NCBI GenBank assembly: GCA_933822405.4
Contig: CAKOGP040000480.1
Location: forward strand, 8,218-61,247
Direction: 5' to 3'
Length of the DNA stretch: 53,030 bases
Source of the DNA: Cylindrotheca closterium
Lineage: Eukaryota; Bacillariophyta; Bacillariophyceae; Bacillariales; Bacillariaceae
In this document: positions 10,983-22,226 of the stretch, one piece after another
Numbering within the stretch: position 1 is the first letter of the stretch
Layout of the letters: the number at the start of each line of letters is the position of its first letter
Program-made: the position numbers and the translations under genes
The notes under the pieces: generated by a model
The model's input: only the letters and a program-made list of their open reading frames with translations
Database searches by the model: none
Told to the model about the DNA's origin: nothing

Positions 10983-11951
10983 TGACGATTTTATGTCAAG
11001 TCACATGGCCCCAAAAGTGAATGACAAATTTGCTGCGTGGTTGAACATGAGATATGGTTCAATCAAGGCATGCACAATCGTCAGAGGAAAGATACACAGA
11101 TATCTTGGAATGACTTTGGATTTCTTGGTGAAAGGAAAACTCAAGATCCGCATGGACAACTATGTCAAGAACATGTTGGAAGATTTTCCTATCAAGTTCA
11201 ACACGGATTTAAAGCAGGAAACACCAGCTGGTAACGATTTACTGGAAGCTGGTAAAGGGAAGTTACTCAGTGCTGAGTACTGTCAGATATTCCATACTAC
11301 TGTTGCAAGGGAGTTTATTTCTGTAAGAGAGCTCGTTTGGATATCCATCCGACGGTTACTATTCTTGCCTCGAGAGTTTGAGAGCCTACAGAGTCTGATT
11401 GGAAGAAGTGTGTTCGCATGATGCAATATTTGTTTTGTACATTGTTGTATCACCTGACACTTTCTGCAGAATCACTACGAGTCATGAAACGGATGATCAA
11501 CAAATCATTTGCGGTGCATCCAGATTTCAAGAGCCATACTGGCGGCACTCTGTCCTTTGGAGGAGGTGCAGCTCAAGTGATGTCAAAGAAACAAAAACTA
11601 AACAGCAGAAGCAGTACGGAAGCGGAACTGATTGCTGTTGACGATGTTGTCACAATGATACTATGGACAAAGTTGTTCATGGAGTGGCAAGGGTATCCAA
11701 TTGAGAAGAATATCTTGTATCAGGATAACAAAAGCATGATTCTACTGGAAGAGAATGGTCGCAAGAGCGCGGGCAAAAGAAGCCAAGCTATCAATATTCG
11801 TTATTTCTTTATCACAGATCAAGTTGAGAAAGGAAATGTTAAGATCAAATACTGTCCAACTGACAATATGATTGCGGATTTCATGACTAAGCCATTGCAA
11901 GGTGAGAAGTTTCGCAAGTTCAGGGATCTGATTCTTGGTTCACAGGAATAG
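10983..11951 (+). pseudogene. Copia family A RT end and RNase H
   Basis: C-terminal part of a copia polyprotein. It begins right at the RT active site: GAC GAT at 10984-10989 is followed by FMSSHMAPKVND, where family B has HVDDLLSSHIGPKVND. Just upstream is a short TA run, so the truncation lies at the active site. RT thumb text follows (RYLGMTLDF, MDNYVKNMLEDFP). A frame change near 11420 leads to RNase H, with SHTGGTLSFGGG, SSTEAELIAVDD and the C-terminal ADFMTKPLQGEKF. It ends in a TAG at 11949-11951, with LTR 110 bases downstream. Confidence 0.85.
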
Positions 11952-12048
11952 GTCAGACAGGTATGTATATGTTCAAAAATGAAAATACAAAACAAAAATA
12001 AACAGTGAATGAGAGCATTGCCCATTGCTGCCAATGGTGATTGTCACA

Positions 12049-12060
12049 ATGGCAGGAGTG
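12049..12060 (+). other. Polypurine tract of copia family A
   Basis: ATGGCAGGAGTG lies directly before the LTR at 12061. The identical 12 bases lie directly before the 3' LTR of family B (22175-22164, minus strand), which supports its role in priming plus-strand DNA. Confidence 0.65.
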
Positions 12061-12552
12061 TGTTGGGATATGACAAAATATGAGTTTTTACATTCAAGTA
12101 CAAAGTTTTCGACACATACGATTGGACTTTGATCGTGATGTTGGGATTCGTTGCAAGTATGCTGGACGCAAGTCTGTCGGACAATCTACATCCACACAAA
12201 AAGGGAATGACCCTATACAAGTGAGATATCGGTGTTGTGTACGATGCAGTAGGGAATAATACAAGATGTCCCAAAGTACTGCATTCTACACAGAATTGTC
12301 GTAGAGGTCAAATCACCTTCTGTAAACAAGGGATTTTCCATGGGAAAATTGTTGAACTTACTTTTGTGATTGAATCATCAATTCAAGCCAAACATTAATC
12401 AAATAGGAACAATTTCACTCAAAGTATACCTAGACACAGGAGAACTATTGTCGTGAAAGTGATGTACAATCGATTACAAATTTAGATTGCAGAGAGTTTG
12501 TTCTGAGCGCTAAAGGCACTCACAATAGAGCACATTTTGCTTTATTCTAACA
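12061..12552 (+). repeat. Copia family A 3' LTR, complete
   Basis: It begins TGTTGGGATATGAC and ends TTTATTCTAACA, with TG...CA ends, 492 bases. It matches the LTRs at 29677-30186 (minus), 38526-39017 and 39056-39566 along its length. It is preceded by the polypurine tract and the family A RNase H gene. The partner 5' LTR is not present upstream. Confidence 0.9.
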
Positions 12553-12775
12553 ATCCCATCATGCAAATTGACAATTGGAATGTGATCTGCTACCATGCAG
12601 ATTTGAATAAACCTAACAAATGGAGAATTCACTTGCCTGAAACTTTGGTTGCTCCAGTGATTGTATTGTTTTATTTGGTACTTGGACATTGAGATACTAT
12701 CTCTGTGTACAATACAATTGTCTGACAGTTCTATGCTCCTGCTTTGAAAAGAAAAGTTGAATCCCTCAGATGTGT
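12553..12775 (+). pseudogene. Gypsy element 1 integrase N-terminal remnant
   Basis: Read in one frame with stops, it gives WNVICYHADLNKPNKWRIHL, then VLGH and ALKRKVESLRC. This matches the linker and HHCC zinc-finger start of gypsy element 2 integrase (48604-48820: DDWRIYLPLSLVDDVI, LVHGHRG, GLKQQIERFNCEIC). It is therefore the continuation of the gypsy element that breaks at 9790. It ends exactly where LINE copy 1 begins, so the LINE inserted into it. Confidence 0.7.
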
Positions 12776-12910
12776 ATAGAAAAAGAAAAACGGAAAACGA
12801 AAAGCACAGAATCGATCGGAACTTGCAAACAGTATCCGTAGCCTAAGTACTAGAGTCTACGTAGAAATCACAGCAGTTTTATCAATTCAACGGCATTTCA
12901 CTGTTCTACA

Positions 12911-14774
12911 ATGGGAAAGTATACATCTCTGAACATCTGTCCTCCAGTTTGGCGACATTGAAAAGATTGGAGCCTTATGTTTTTATCCTCAGGAGATCAA
13001 CATTAAGGCCATCGAGAAAGAACTGATGCGTCATTTTGGTTGGGATATTGTCATTGGACTACGGTACGAATGGGTCAACACTCCGTATAACGGACGCAGC
13101 AAGTGGAACGAAAGAGCACCAGGGTGCATGATGTGGCACGTCTACGTGAGAGCAAGACACGCCAAGCGGGTGGACCGGGCATTACGCCTGTGGCTTCACC
13201 CCTCAACTCCAAAGAAAGATTTTCCGTGGTGCGCTGTCACCCACTACATCAGCGATTGGAAGGCAGCTCAAAATGGGATAGTCAGTGTCAAGGCCGTTGG
13301 TCCAGTGAAGGATGAGAACCTGACCATGATTTCGAAGCACAACGATTTTGTTGAACTTACTCAGGCCAAGTACTGCCCAGTCGAGATCCCAGGAATGCTT
13401 AAACAGGCGACCACAAAGGATTTTGGCCCTTGCACCTGTTTGTCCATGTTCCTCTCGGTCAAGGCACAGCCACTGCACGCTGATAAAGTTGCGGCGGCCG
13501 ATGTGGACACCGACTCCGACTCTGACGATTCTCTCCTTGATGACATCTCTCATAAGTTTACAAAAGTGACGACCAAAGGGAAGACAAAGATAAAGAAGAG
13601 GGTCCCAAAAACTTCCAAGCATCTGTCTCTTGAGAACGATGGCCCTGTTCTGACACCAGCGCAACAGCGCCGGGCCCGAGAGTCGGAAAGGAAGCGAAAA
13701 ATGGACCTGGAGAATAATGTCCCAAGCCCGCTGTTCATCATGGTTCTACCTGGCGAAATGGAAGGGACTTATCTCTTCATCAGCCGGTTGAAGTACGCAG
13801 CCTTGGCAACAAACGTTTTGAAAGGACTGGTTCCGTTCTTCACTCATCATTTGGGGAAATCAACGACTACTCGATCCAACAGAGTTCTAGGCAAATGGTT
13901 CCCTAAGTCTCTCATCCATACGACACGCCGCAAGGAACTTGTGTGGTGCTTGGAGACTCTACGGGCACGACCAGCCGACCAAACTCAGCAGGGCATTGAC
14001 GAAGATATCGATTTTCTGGATGGGTTTGGCTCTGATCCTCTTGATGTTGGTGAAGCAAAGTTGGAATTTGATATGGATATGGCGGACGCTAAAGATATTG
14101 ACGATGGAGCTACGGTTGCTGATGCCATGGATGAGTTGTTGGAAAAGGATAGTCAACTGGAGGCTGCTATCATGGAGATTGAATTCAAGGACAATCTCTT
14201 GTCCAAACAGAATTCTGCTTTGGAGGCTGAACGATTACGATCTGAACAGTTGGCGCGCGAACTTGCCGCAATGCGCTTACTCCAACATCCATCAGCAAGC
14301 CGCACAGATCAGCCAACTCAGCTTGACAACAGTGGGCCTTCCACCAAGTCGCCTACGGAGGAGGATATTCCTCTCACAGAAAAGCCACACTCCTCGTCCA
14401 CTCCGGCAGGCCCCCTCACCTCCCCACTGCCGGGATCTCCTTCTCCACCTGGGCCTAAGACAATGTTACCACCTCAGAATGCCGCCACTCGCCCCAAATC
14501 CTTTGTCAAGTCGGTGACTCCGGACCAAGCCCCGAGGACGGCACCTACAGCATGTCCTCCCAAGCGGGACGGTGGTACCAATGCAGAGTCTATCACTCCG
14601 TCCTTGACTGACACTCAAGGATCGGGGAGCCAATCCGATGCATCTACCCCATCGGTCTTTCCCATCTTCCTCCACCCTCAACAGTCTCCTCCCTCCGTCC
14701 CGGTTAAGGGCAAGAAGGGTAAGAAGAAATCATTGGCCGGCCGTGGAGCTTCCCGCTCCACGGCAGGGCAATGA
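12911..14774 (+). pseudogene. LINE ORF1, N-terminal part deleted
   Basis: The family start ATG (MGKY, 12911) is kept, but a deletion joins it out of frame to the middle of ORF1. The large open part runs from 12933 to 14774. It shows LQFGDIEKIGALCFYPQEI, parallel to copy 3, then KRVDRALRLWLHPSTPKKDF, ATHYISDWK-like text, a Lys-rich patch (KVTTKGKTKIKKR), and the conserved PLFIMVLPGEMEGTYLF. A likely coiled coil follows around 14110-14280 (LLEKDSQLEAAIMEIEFKD), then a Ser/Pro-rich tail. No zinc knuckle or RRM is recognised. The role is unknown; nucleic-acid binding or particle assembly is an inference from position. The stop TGA (14772-14774) overlaps the ORF2 start. Confidence 0.7.
14741..14763 (+). 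promoter_or_regulatory. Hairpin 7 nt before the ORF1/ORF2 ATGA overlap
   Basis: CCGTGGAGC, loop TTCCC, GCTCCACGG: a perfect 9-bp stem. Copy 3 has CCGCGGAGC / GCTCCGCGG at the same place, so the fourth pair has changed from T-A to C-G on both sides. Loop sequences differ. The spacing to ATGA is 7 nt in both copies. Confidence 0.65.
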
Positions 14775-17700
14775 GAGGCCCTCGATCGTCTGCCGCTAGG
14801 TCACAGCGAGCAGGCAGAAGATCAAGAACGAGTGGCCCCTCGACGGGTGTTCCCCATGCATCAGTTGAGGAATTTCTAAGTTCTCTTTCCCCTGGTGATT
14901 TTTTTGGCGACGATCACAGTGTCATCTACAGTCGTCCACTCGCCTTGTCTTTCAGAACGCCGATGGCATTCCAGCCTTAGCGACCGGATGGAAACAACAA
15001 CAGATTAACCAGTGGTTGAAAGAAGAACGAGTGGGGATTGCGTTGTTGGCGGAGACCAACACACACTGGCCTTCCCTTCTGGAAGGTCAACACTGGAACG
15101 ATAGGATGCGACAAGTAGCATCTAAGGGATATTATTTGGTCGCGGCGCACAATGAGAACCGAGCTCGACCCATCGCCTCGTGCTCGCAGTACGGTGGATG
15201 TGTGGCAACTATCTTGAACTCAGTTGCCCACCGTGCAAAATCTTTTGGTTGGGACCCCACTAAATTGGGCAGGTGGGCATATGTACGCGTCCAAGGCAAG
15301 AAGTTTGCAATGCCAACACCAGACAATCAAGTTCGCGACGCTTCCGACGCTTCAAGGAGTCGGTTCTCTAGGGATTTGGTTGTGGTGTCCGCGTACCGAC
15401 CTAACCCTCCGGGGACTGGGGAGTCTACAGTGTGGGCACAACACCGGAGTTTCTTTCGCTCCCAAGGTCGACAGCGTGAACCAAGGGAGGCCTTTATGGT
15501 GGACCTACTTCAAGCCATCACCCAGTGGCGCGATGAAGGATGTGAAGTAATTTTGGGGGTCGGCGCCAATGAGGACATCAGCTCCACTAAGCCCTCTTCT
15601 TTTCGACAACGCCTTCGCGATGTTGGTATGGAGGAAGCTATCCTCCAACGACACCCTGGTCAAACGGCTGCCACTCAGCACCGGAACAAAAGGGGCAAAC
15701 CGATCGACGGCATTTTCACGACCTCTGGGGTGGCTGTACAGGCTGGAGGCTACTACAACTTTGATGAGTTTTTCTCGTGCGACCACCGCGGTCTTTGGAT
15801 TGATATCGACCTGGAGAAATCCTTGGGCGGGTACAAACCACAGCAGACCCCTTACAAACCCCGCAAACTTACTATGTTGGATACTACAGCAGTCCGCCGT
15901 TACCTGCACCTCGTTCACAAAGGCTATGAGGAATACTCCATCCCATCTCGCTTGGCGTCCCTACATCACCAACTACAACTAAATGAAGGGACCATGACAG
16001 CAACAATGGGTCGTCATTATAACTGCCTGCACCGTCAGATGTACGTCGTAAGGCGAAAGGCAGAGGAAAAATGTAGACGGGTCACTAATGGATTGGTGCC
16101 CTGGTCTCCCAAGATGCAACAGTTTTGGGATTGTCAATCCTTGTGGAAGATCCTTTTGAAGGAGAGGAAGGGTTGCCGGGTGAGTTCGCGTAAAATCCGC
16201 AGACTGATGAAGAAGGTTGGGATATCGGACGCATGGACAAAGACAACAACGGAATTGGAGGCCGCCCTCCGTCAGGACCGGAAGGACTACCTTGAGGCTA
16301 AGACCCATTATGCTGTGAAGTGGCGCAAGGAATTTTTGACTGTGCAGGCGGCGAAGTCCAAAAAGAAACAATGGCGGTCGCAAAAGGCCAGAGAACGTTT
16401 CCTGCGGTTACGGCGGATGAAGCAACGGGAGGAGGCGAGACGCCAACGCCGCGCTCAGGGAAAAGGATCTACTGGGGGATTACACGCGATCCAAGTCGAA
16501 GAAAGGCTGCCTTCAGGCGAAGTGGGCTTGCGGACTGTCTCTGAAAGGAGTCAAGTGAAACAGGGGTGCATGCAGGAGAATTGCGCACGGTATGATCAGA
16601 CCAGATCGCCTCATATGACCCCTCCAATGGATGCTCCATTGTACCAAATGTTTAATGGCCATGACGCGGAACAAAACTCCCTGGCCCTTCTTGAAGGGCG
16701 TCTTCCTCTACCAGATGGCATTGACTATCCAACTCGGTCTTTCCTTTCTCAGTGCAGGTTCCACAAAGATCATTCTATGTCTCCTCTGGAGGTTTCTACT
16801 GAAGATCACACCTACTTCTGGTCTTGGAATCCGGAACACAAGGGCTCTGAACCTCATGGCCTGCATAATGGCCACTTTAAAGCTGAGATTCTCTGCCCTA
16901 TGATCGCCCAGTGTGACGCCTTGTTTCGGCATATCCCTCTAACTACTGGGTTCGTTCCTGACAACTGGCAACATTTAATGAACTTTGCCATCAAAAAGAA
17001 GCCCGGGGAGTTTCGCCTGAAGAAAATGCGCACAATTCAGTTGATGAACTCTGAATCCCAGGCCAATTATAAGCAACTTGGCCGTCTGGCCATGACTTAT
17101 GGCAAAGAACATCACGTGATTGCTGATGGTCAATGCAGGTCCCGAAAGCACCATCGAGCGATCGATCTTGCCCTGTCAAAGCGGCTGGTGTGGGACCTCC
17201 TGATTCTCCAGCGTCGATCGGCAGGGTGCATTTCGAACGATGCCAAGTCATGCTTTGATTGGGTAGTTCACTGGGTGGCAGTGGTTGCCATGATACGGTT
17301 GGCCATAACGTGGAATGCACTTCGGATGATGTTTGACACGCTGGCAACATCCACACGAACTGGCTTTGGAGATTCCGAAGCAAGCTTCCGACCGCCGTCA
17401 ATGATTCCTTTCCAAGGGTGCGGACAAGGCAACGGGGCTGGCCCCCCCATCTGGGTCTCGGTCAGCTCTATTATTATTCAAATGATGGTGGCAATGGGTT
17501 TTGGATTTGAGTGTCTCACGGCGATCAACTCTCACTTGGTCACAGCTCAGTGCTTCTGTTTTGTGGACAACACGGACGTTATTGAGGCAGGGGCGTCGGT
17601 CGATCACTCCGGCGAGGACATCTGCCAATCGGTCCAGGCGGCTGCGTCCATGTGGGCTGGAGGAATTAGCGCTACCGGTGGAGCGATCAACCCGGACAAG

Positions 17701-18999
17701 TCCTTTTGGTGGTTGATCGACTTCGCGTGGGATGGCAGGAAGGGACAATGGACATTCAGGAAGAAGAATCAGTTGTTGCCGGACCACCGGCTTCAGATTC
17801 CGGGCTTGTCCGGCAAATTGGAATCTCTCCGTCGCCTTGAGCCGGGGGAGGCAGAGAAGACATTGGGAGTAATGCTTGCGCCTCTCGAGGACCAGAAGGC
17901 CCATGTTTCACATCTGAAGGGTATTGCCAAAGGGTGGGCTGAACAAGTTTGATCTGGTCACCTTCACAAATACGATGTGATTCCCTTGATCAAGTCCACT
18001 GTTATGAAGTCACTGGAATATCCAATGACGCTATTGACACTGGAGGCCGCAACATGGGTGGATATTATGAGCCCGGTTCTACAGGTCTGCCTGCCGAAAG
18101 CCGGCATCTGCAGAAGTTTTCCGCGTGATATGGTGTTGGCTCCATTGAAGTTCCAAGGCCTGGGTATCCCACATCCGTTCGGCTCACAGGTTTCCAAGCA
18201 TATCGAGACTCTCCTCCGTCATTCGAACAACAAGACAAAAACCGGTGCTTACCTGGAAGCCGCTTTGCAAGAACACCAGCTCAAAACGGGCACTTCGTTC
18301 GGGATCTTTCAGCAGGATTTTGGCAACACGGCCGTCTTGGCTTCCGATACATGGATAAAGCGAGTCTGGAAAGAACTGGAGACCATGGACATCTATGTGG
18401 CCTTTGATTCTCCGGCCTTACCACTATGATGCGTTGGTGACGCTCTGCTGGTGGAAGTGTTTATGGATTTGGAGGTGGACCAAGACAATCTGAAATGGCT
18501 CAATTGGTGTCGTATGTTCCTTCAAGTGTGCACCGTTTCCGAGATTGTCACGGCTGATGGACGCTCTATCCGCCAGTTGGCTTGGTGCGGAGAGCGTGAT
18601 GGCATCCACCGGTCTCCATATCAATGGCCGCGGACAGTTCGACCAAACCGGAACCACTGGCGTCTATGGCAGGACACCTTGACCCGGGCACTTCTGCAGT
18701 CGGATGACCCCTCTCATCCGCTCCGCCAACCGTTGGGCCCTTGGTTTGACCCTATCGACAACTGGAACTGGCTGGTCTCCCCAACGCATGGCGTCTTTCA
18801 TTGTCATGGACACGCTTGGAGACACTACGGTCACCGATCAGGTTCCTACTCCTCTAGCCGGAGGTTCCACATGAGGCCGGCATCTCACGGGACGGCTGGG
18901 ATTAAAAGACCAATGGCAGCCCTTGACGTCGCCGACGCCCTCTCGCCGTCGGGTCCCTTTTGGACCAAGCCAGCCAGTTTTCCACCGGGCACTTGTTGA
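14771..18999 (+). pseudogene. LINE ORF2: endonuclease and reverse transcriptase
   Basis: The start ATG at 14771 overlaps the ORF1 stop (ATGA). A one-base deletion near 14918 (compared with the copy at 51376) breaks the start; the main frame runs 15016-17952. Endonuclease motifs are LAETNTHWPS, VVVSAYRP, GVGANED (Asp of GVDANED lost, 15562-15564), IDGIFTTSG and DHRGLW. A Lys/Arg-rich linker follows. RT motifs are DAKSCFDW, GCGQGNGAGPPIW and FVDNTD (17560-17577); the second Asp of the usual FVDD is Asn. In-frame TGA codons at 17950 and 18427 interrupt the C-terminal part, which then reads on to 18999. It would nick target DNA and copy element RNA; this copy is inactive. Confidence 0.85.
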
Positions 19000-19491
19000 T
19001 TGTTGGAGCACCGGGACGCCTACACCCGTAAAGGTCGAGGGTTTTTTTCAGCCTCTTGTAGTCTTCTGCAGCCAGTCTCTTACAGACTCAGAAGACAAGT
19101 CTCTGCATTCACATCTGCAATCGACCAACTTCGGTCGGTCATTTTGCTGATTGTTGAATACGGCGGTAAACGGATTTAAGAAGGTCAAGGCAGTTTAAAA
19201 GTCCATAGAAAAAAGGACCACTCCTTGTTCCAATTCGTTGGAACCTTCATTTCTGTTCTGACCTGCAAGATGTTCAAGAAAACTAGGAAAGCCTGCCAGC
19301 AATCCTTGGGACTAGTGTGACCGTAGGGTATCCACTAGTACGGAACGTCAATTCATTGAGCCCTTTTTGTGAGGGATTTAGTCGACCGACCTTTGCACCA
19401 AAAGTATTTGGGACAGGCATCGTCCCTAGAGTCTTCGCTCTCGTGAGAGGACTCTTCCCCTACTTTTCCACCCCACAACAACAAACCAGAA
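19000..19491. other. Junction region, no gene recognised
   Basis: It lies between the LINE copy 1 open frames and the gag fragment. It may hold the rest of a LINE tail and the leader of the CoDi gag. No poly-A run or target duplication is evident, and no gypsy integrase sequence resumes here. Confidence 0.4.
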
Positions 19492-19945
19492 ATGCCAACT
19501 ACTCGGAGCGGTATGAACTCTACACCCACTCCTCCTGCTGGTGCTGCCAACCAACCTGCCAGCCCTGCTAATACAACTGTTGGCTCTATTACCGTACAAC
19601 CTGGTAATACCTTTGCGAGCCTCGAGTTTGCTGTCACGGTCCTCTTTCAAGCGTCTCTTGACAGCCCACTCAGGCGTGCTCTTTGTCGCGATGGATGTGT
19701 TAACTTCATGGATCTCCTCGGTTACAAAGAGGCTGAGCTCCTGAACCTGAAGTACAATACACCCATTCTTGACGCCAAAGGGGTGGATACTGGCCAAACT
19801 CAGCTTACTCAGCTTGAGCGGCCCTGTTGTGCTATTATTTGGGCCCTACATGGATATGCATACCTCCGTGAAAACGTTCATCGCGACCTGATCACTCCGA
19901 TCAATTGCATGAACATTGACACAAAAGCATTCCAAAATTATAGAT
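19492..19945 (+). pseudogene. Second CoDi-type copia gag, N-terminal part
   Basis: It starts with ATG of MPTTRSGMNS. Comparison with the gag at 989 shows the same layout: PLRRALCRDGCVNFMDL against ILAQALKHAKTTCFVDLMAM, then IIWALHGYAYLRENVHRD against SLIKVIQGYVYYRKHVHND, then NCMNIDTKAFQNYRCSGSF against NCMDIDYGSVLGYRASGEF. Homology stops at about 19945, where the transposase relic of the opposite strand begins. Only about 150 gag codons remain. Confidence 0.75.
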
Positions 19946-19959
19946 GTAGTGGTAGCTTT

Positions 19960-21896
19960 ATAGTTTTTAATAAATCTTGCAGTCTTTGTGTGATCATCTG
20001 ATCCTGTTTTCAGATGATGAAAGTAGCACTTTGGGACACCTTGGGGGAGTCGATCTCTATGGCATGTCATGGTGGCAGCAAATCCGATGCTGCCAAGGTG
20101 GTCCATGATTCCGCACCCCGAAAAGAAGTTGTCCAGAACCAAATGATGGGGCTCCCTGAAGATCTTGCCATCACCATCTTCCTTGGAGATCATGGTAGAG
20201 ATCATTGCTGCAATCATTCGGACTTCATTTGGCCCTTGTGCACCAAATCCTGTAGGACGATGATGCAAGTTGTGGCGATGGATGTATGCTTGTGGACAAC
20301 ACCAAGACGCATCAGTTACAATCATGACTTGACCTCCTTTGGTAACTCCAGGCTTCCCTGACAAGGACCACCAAGTATAGGTATTAGATACAATTGATGT
20401 TTAGCAAACATTAGCAAGCGCTTCTTGACAGTCCAACACAAAGTTCTTCTTCTTACCTACAATCCGTTTGACTAGGCCACTCTCCCCATATCCCATGAAC
20501 TTCCATGTCATCTTGTCACAAGATTGGTCAAGCTCCGCATGCAGTGACAAGCTGTTGCAGTTATCAGCAATGACTCAATATGCCATGTCATACTTTTGTG
20601 CAGGATTGTAGCAAGCATGCCCACGAGTGAAGCTCTTGTTGTTGTCGTTGTACTTGATTACCCTTTTGATGTGTCGCCATCAACTAAGAGTCATGGCGGT
20701 TGCCACTTCTTTATCATCGCACGAACAAGATGGATCCCATAGGCGGTAAATGGCACCCTTGCTTCCTCCACGGACGCCATCTCGAACCATAATGCCATGA
20801 AAGACCACAAGTTCTCTTGCCAGAACATCATGGATTGTTGGCCATATGATTCACCAATACCATTCTGGCCTGTATATGTCCGAGTGAATTTTTCAAGATC
20901 AAAATAGAAGCCTTTGCGTGGATCCTCGTCGATTCCGGACCTGTTGGGGTCACAGATAGGATACAGGAGTTTGTAGAAGAACAGGGCGTCATCTTCCTCC
21001 ATTTGCGCCTTGGAGAGGCCAAGCTTCTTGAGTGTGGTGGCATTCAAGGATCCCTTTTGGCTATCCGGAAACATGTTTTGCGTTGTAGCGCCACTCCGGA
21101 AAGCATTGGATCCTGCTTCTTCATGATTGTGCTCCCAAGGACCATAGTGAAACTCCCATCCATTGCATGCTCTTTGTCCATTCACAGAAGGACAACATTT
21201 GGCACCAGCCGGTAGCTCGTGGCCTTGGTACTTTTTAGACTTGTCTACCTTGCCTCGGTAGATCACGTGGGGCCATTTTCCTGGGTTGTCGACTTGAACA
21301 AATGGAATCTCACCAGTGGCGACTCTTGGTTCAGGAGCTGGGTCTTGGTGGCCGGGAGGAAGACCAGCGATCTTAACATCAGGCTCTAGGTCCATCAGTT
21401 TCATAATAAGATCTTTCTTTTTGATGCAGTGATCGTCTTTGGAGCCTTCGGGTTTGCCAACAACACACAATTGTAGCATTTGTTCCAATTGTGCTTCTTC
21501 AGCTTCACAATCGAGGTGTTGGAAGTCTTCCTCATTCTCAATGCTGTGGTCGTCAAGCTCATCTAGGTCCAGTGCATCTTCATGGTCAGAGTCTACCAAC
21601 TCTTCTGGTGAATCAGTTTGGACACTGCTTTGTATGGAGACTGATTCGGCTGCTGGCGACAGCTGAGTGATGGACGAGATGTTGGATAGGAGCCTTAATC
21701 CTGCTGGGGAACCTCCTATCACCACACCATTCCTTCCTGGGGCAAGAACAGAGCCATCTGGTAGTAATTTACCACCAGTAGATGTTTGTACGCTTTTGTT
21801 TGGTTGACTTTGACGGACCAGATGGTGTGTTTGCTGACTTAAATTTGAGGTATGACACATTTTGGGTCGAGGTGTAACACATTTTCCCGGGTCCAC
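19960..21896 (-). pseudogene. PiggyBac-like DDE transposase relic
   Basis: The minus-strand frame 21896-20691 (401 codons) begins with a Ser-rich, then acidic region (LDLDELDDHSIENEEDF). It continues with a Cys/Trp-containing block (KCCPSVNGQRACNGWEF) and DPRKGFYFDLEKFTRTYTG. After stops near 20690 and 20578, a further frame (20364-19960) carries IVTDASWCCPQAYIH and HLVLDNFFSGCGIMDHL followed by TCHRDRLPQGVP. The text DNFF(S/T)...L with a following R..(I/L)P matches the core of PiggyBac-type transposases. The C-terminal end is cut at the gag junction, and no terminal repeats are seen. It could belong to another DDE family with a similar core. Confidence 0.5.
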
Positions 21897-22092
21897 GTGA
21901 AAACCCTACTGCAACTTTTGAAGCGTAGGTCGGATACTAGCTTCCTGTACGGCGTTAAAATCGTTGAAGGATGGCGCACATGTTTGTAGTGGACAGTAAT
22001 TACTAGATGATTAATCTGAGGGAGATTCATGCCGGCAAAATTGGTGTTAAGGTGTCACACCCTATGCGTGAGTGCGATCGCCCCGACTAAAC

Positions 22093-22163
22093 GATCGTTC
22101 ACATGTATTCTCTTTTTCTTGTTTCTCCAAATATGTACTTTGAAAATCCTAATATATCCAACA
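22093..22163 (-). repeat. Family B 3' LTR, first 71 bases only
   Basis: From 22163 downward TGTTGGATATATTAGG matches the start of the LTR at 27450. The match ends near 22093 (GAACGAT), beyond which the sequence is unrelated. The polypurine tract ATGGCAGGAGTG lies at 22175-22164. Confidence 0.8.
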
Positions 22164-22226
22164 CACTCCTGCCATTTCATTAACATAGTTGATGGCAACG
22201 GAACATCAAAGGAAATGGCGTTGCTC

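Larger units (their letters stand above)
12776..18999 (+). mobile_element. LINE copy 1 (long copy, 5' end kept)
   Basis: Non-LTR retrotransposon with a 135-base 5' leader, ORF1, and ORF2 with endonuclease and reverse transcriptase. The 5' boundary (ATAGAAAAAG at 12776) equals that of the copies at 7340 (minus) and 42875. The part of ORF1 between the first codons and about codon 580 of the family is deleted. ORF2 is read to about 18999. The RNase H seen in the fragment at 34393-35536 is not found here, so the 3' end is truncated. The base composition is visibly richer in G and C than that of the neighbouring copia elements. Confidence 0.85.

Noticed and set aside
17950..18429. In-frame TGA codons as evidence for an altered genetic code
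   Set aside because: TAA and TAG stops also occur in these relics and frameshifts are frequent; mutational decay is the simpler reading.
20014..20361. Plus-strand open frame opposite the transposase
   Set aside because: Exact shadow of the minus-strand transposase frame that has recognisable motifs.
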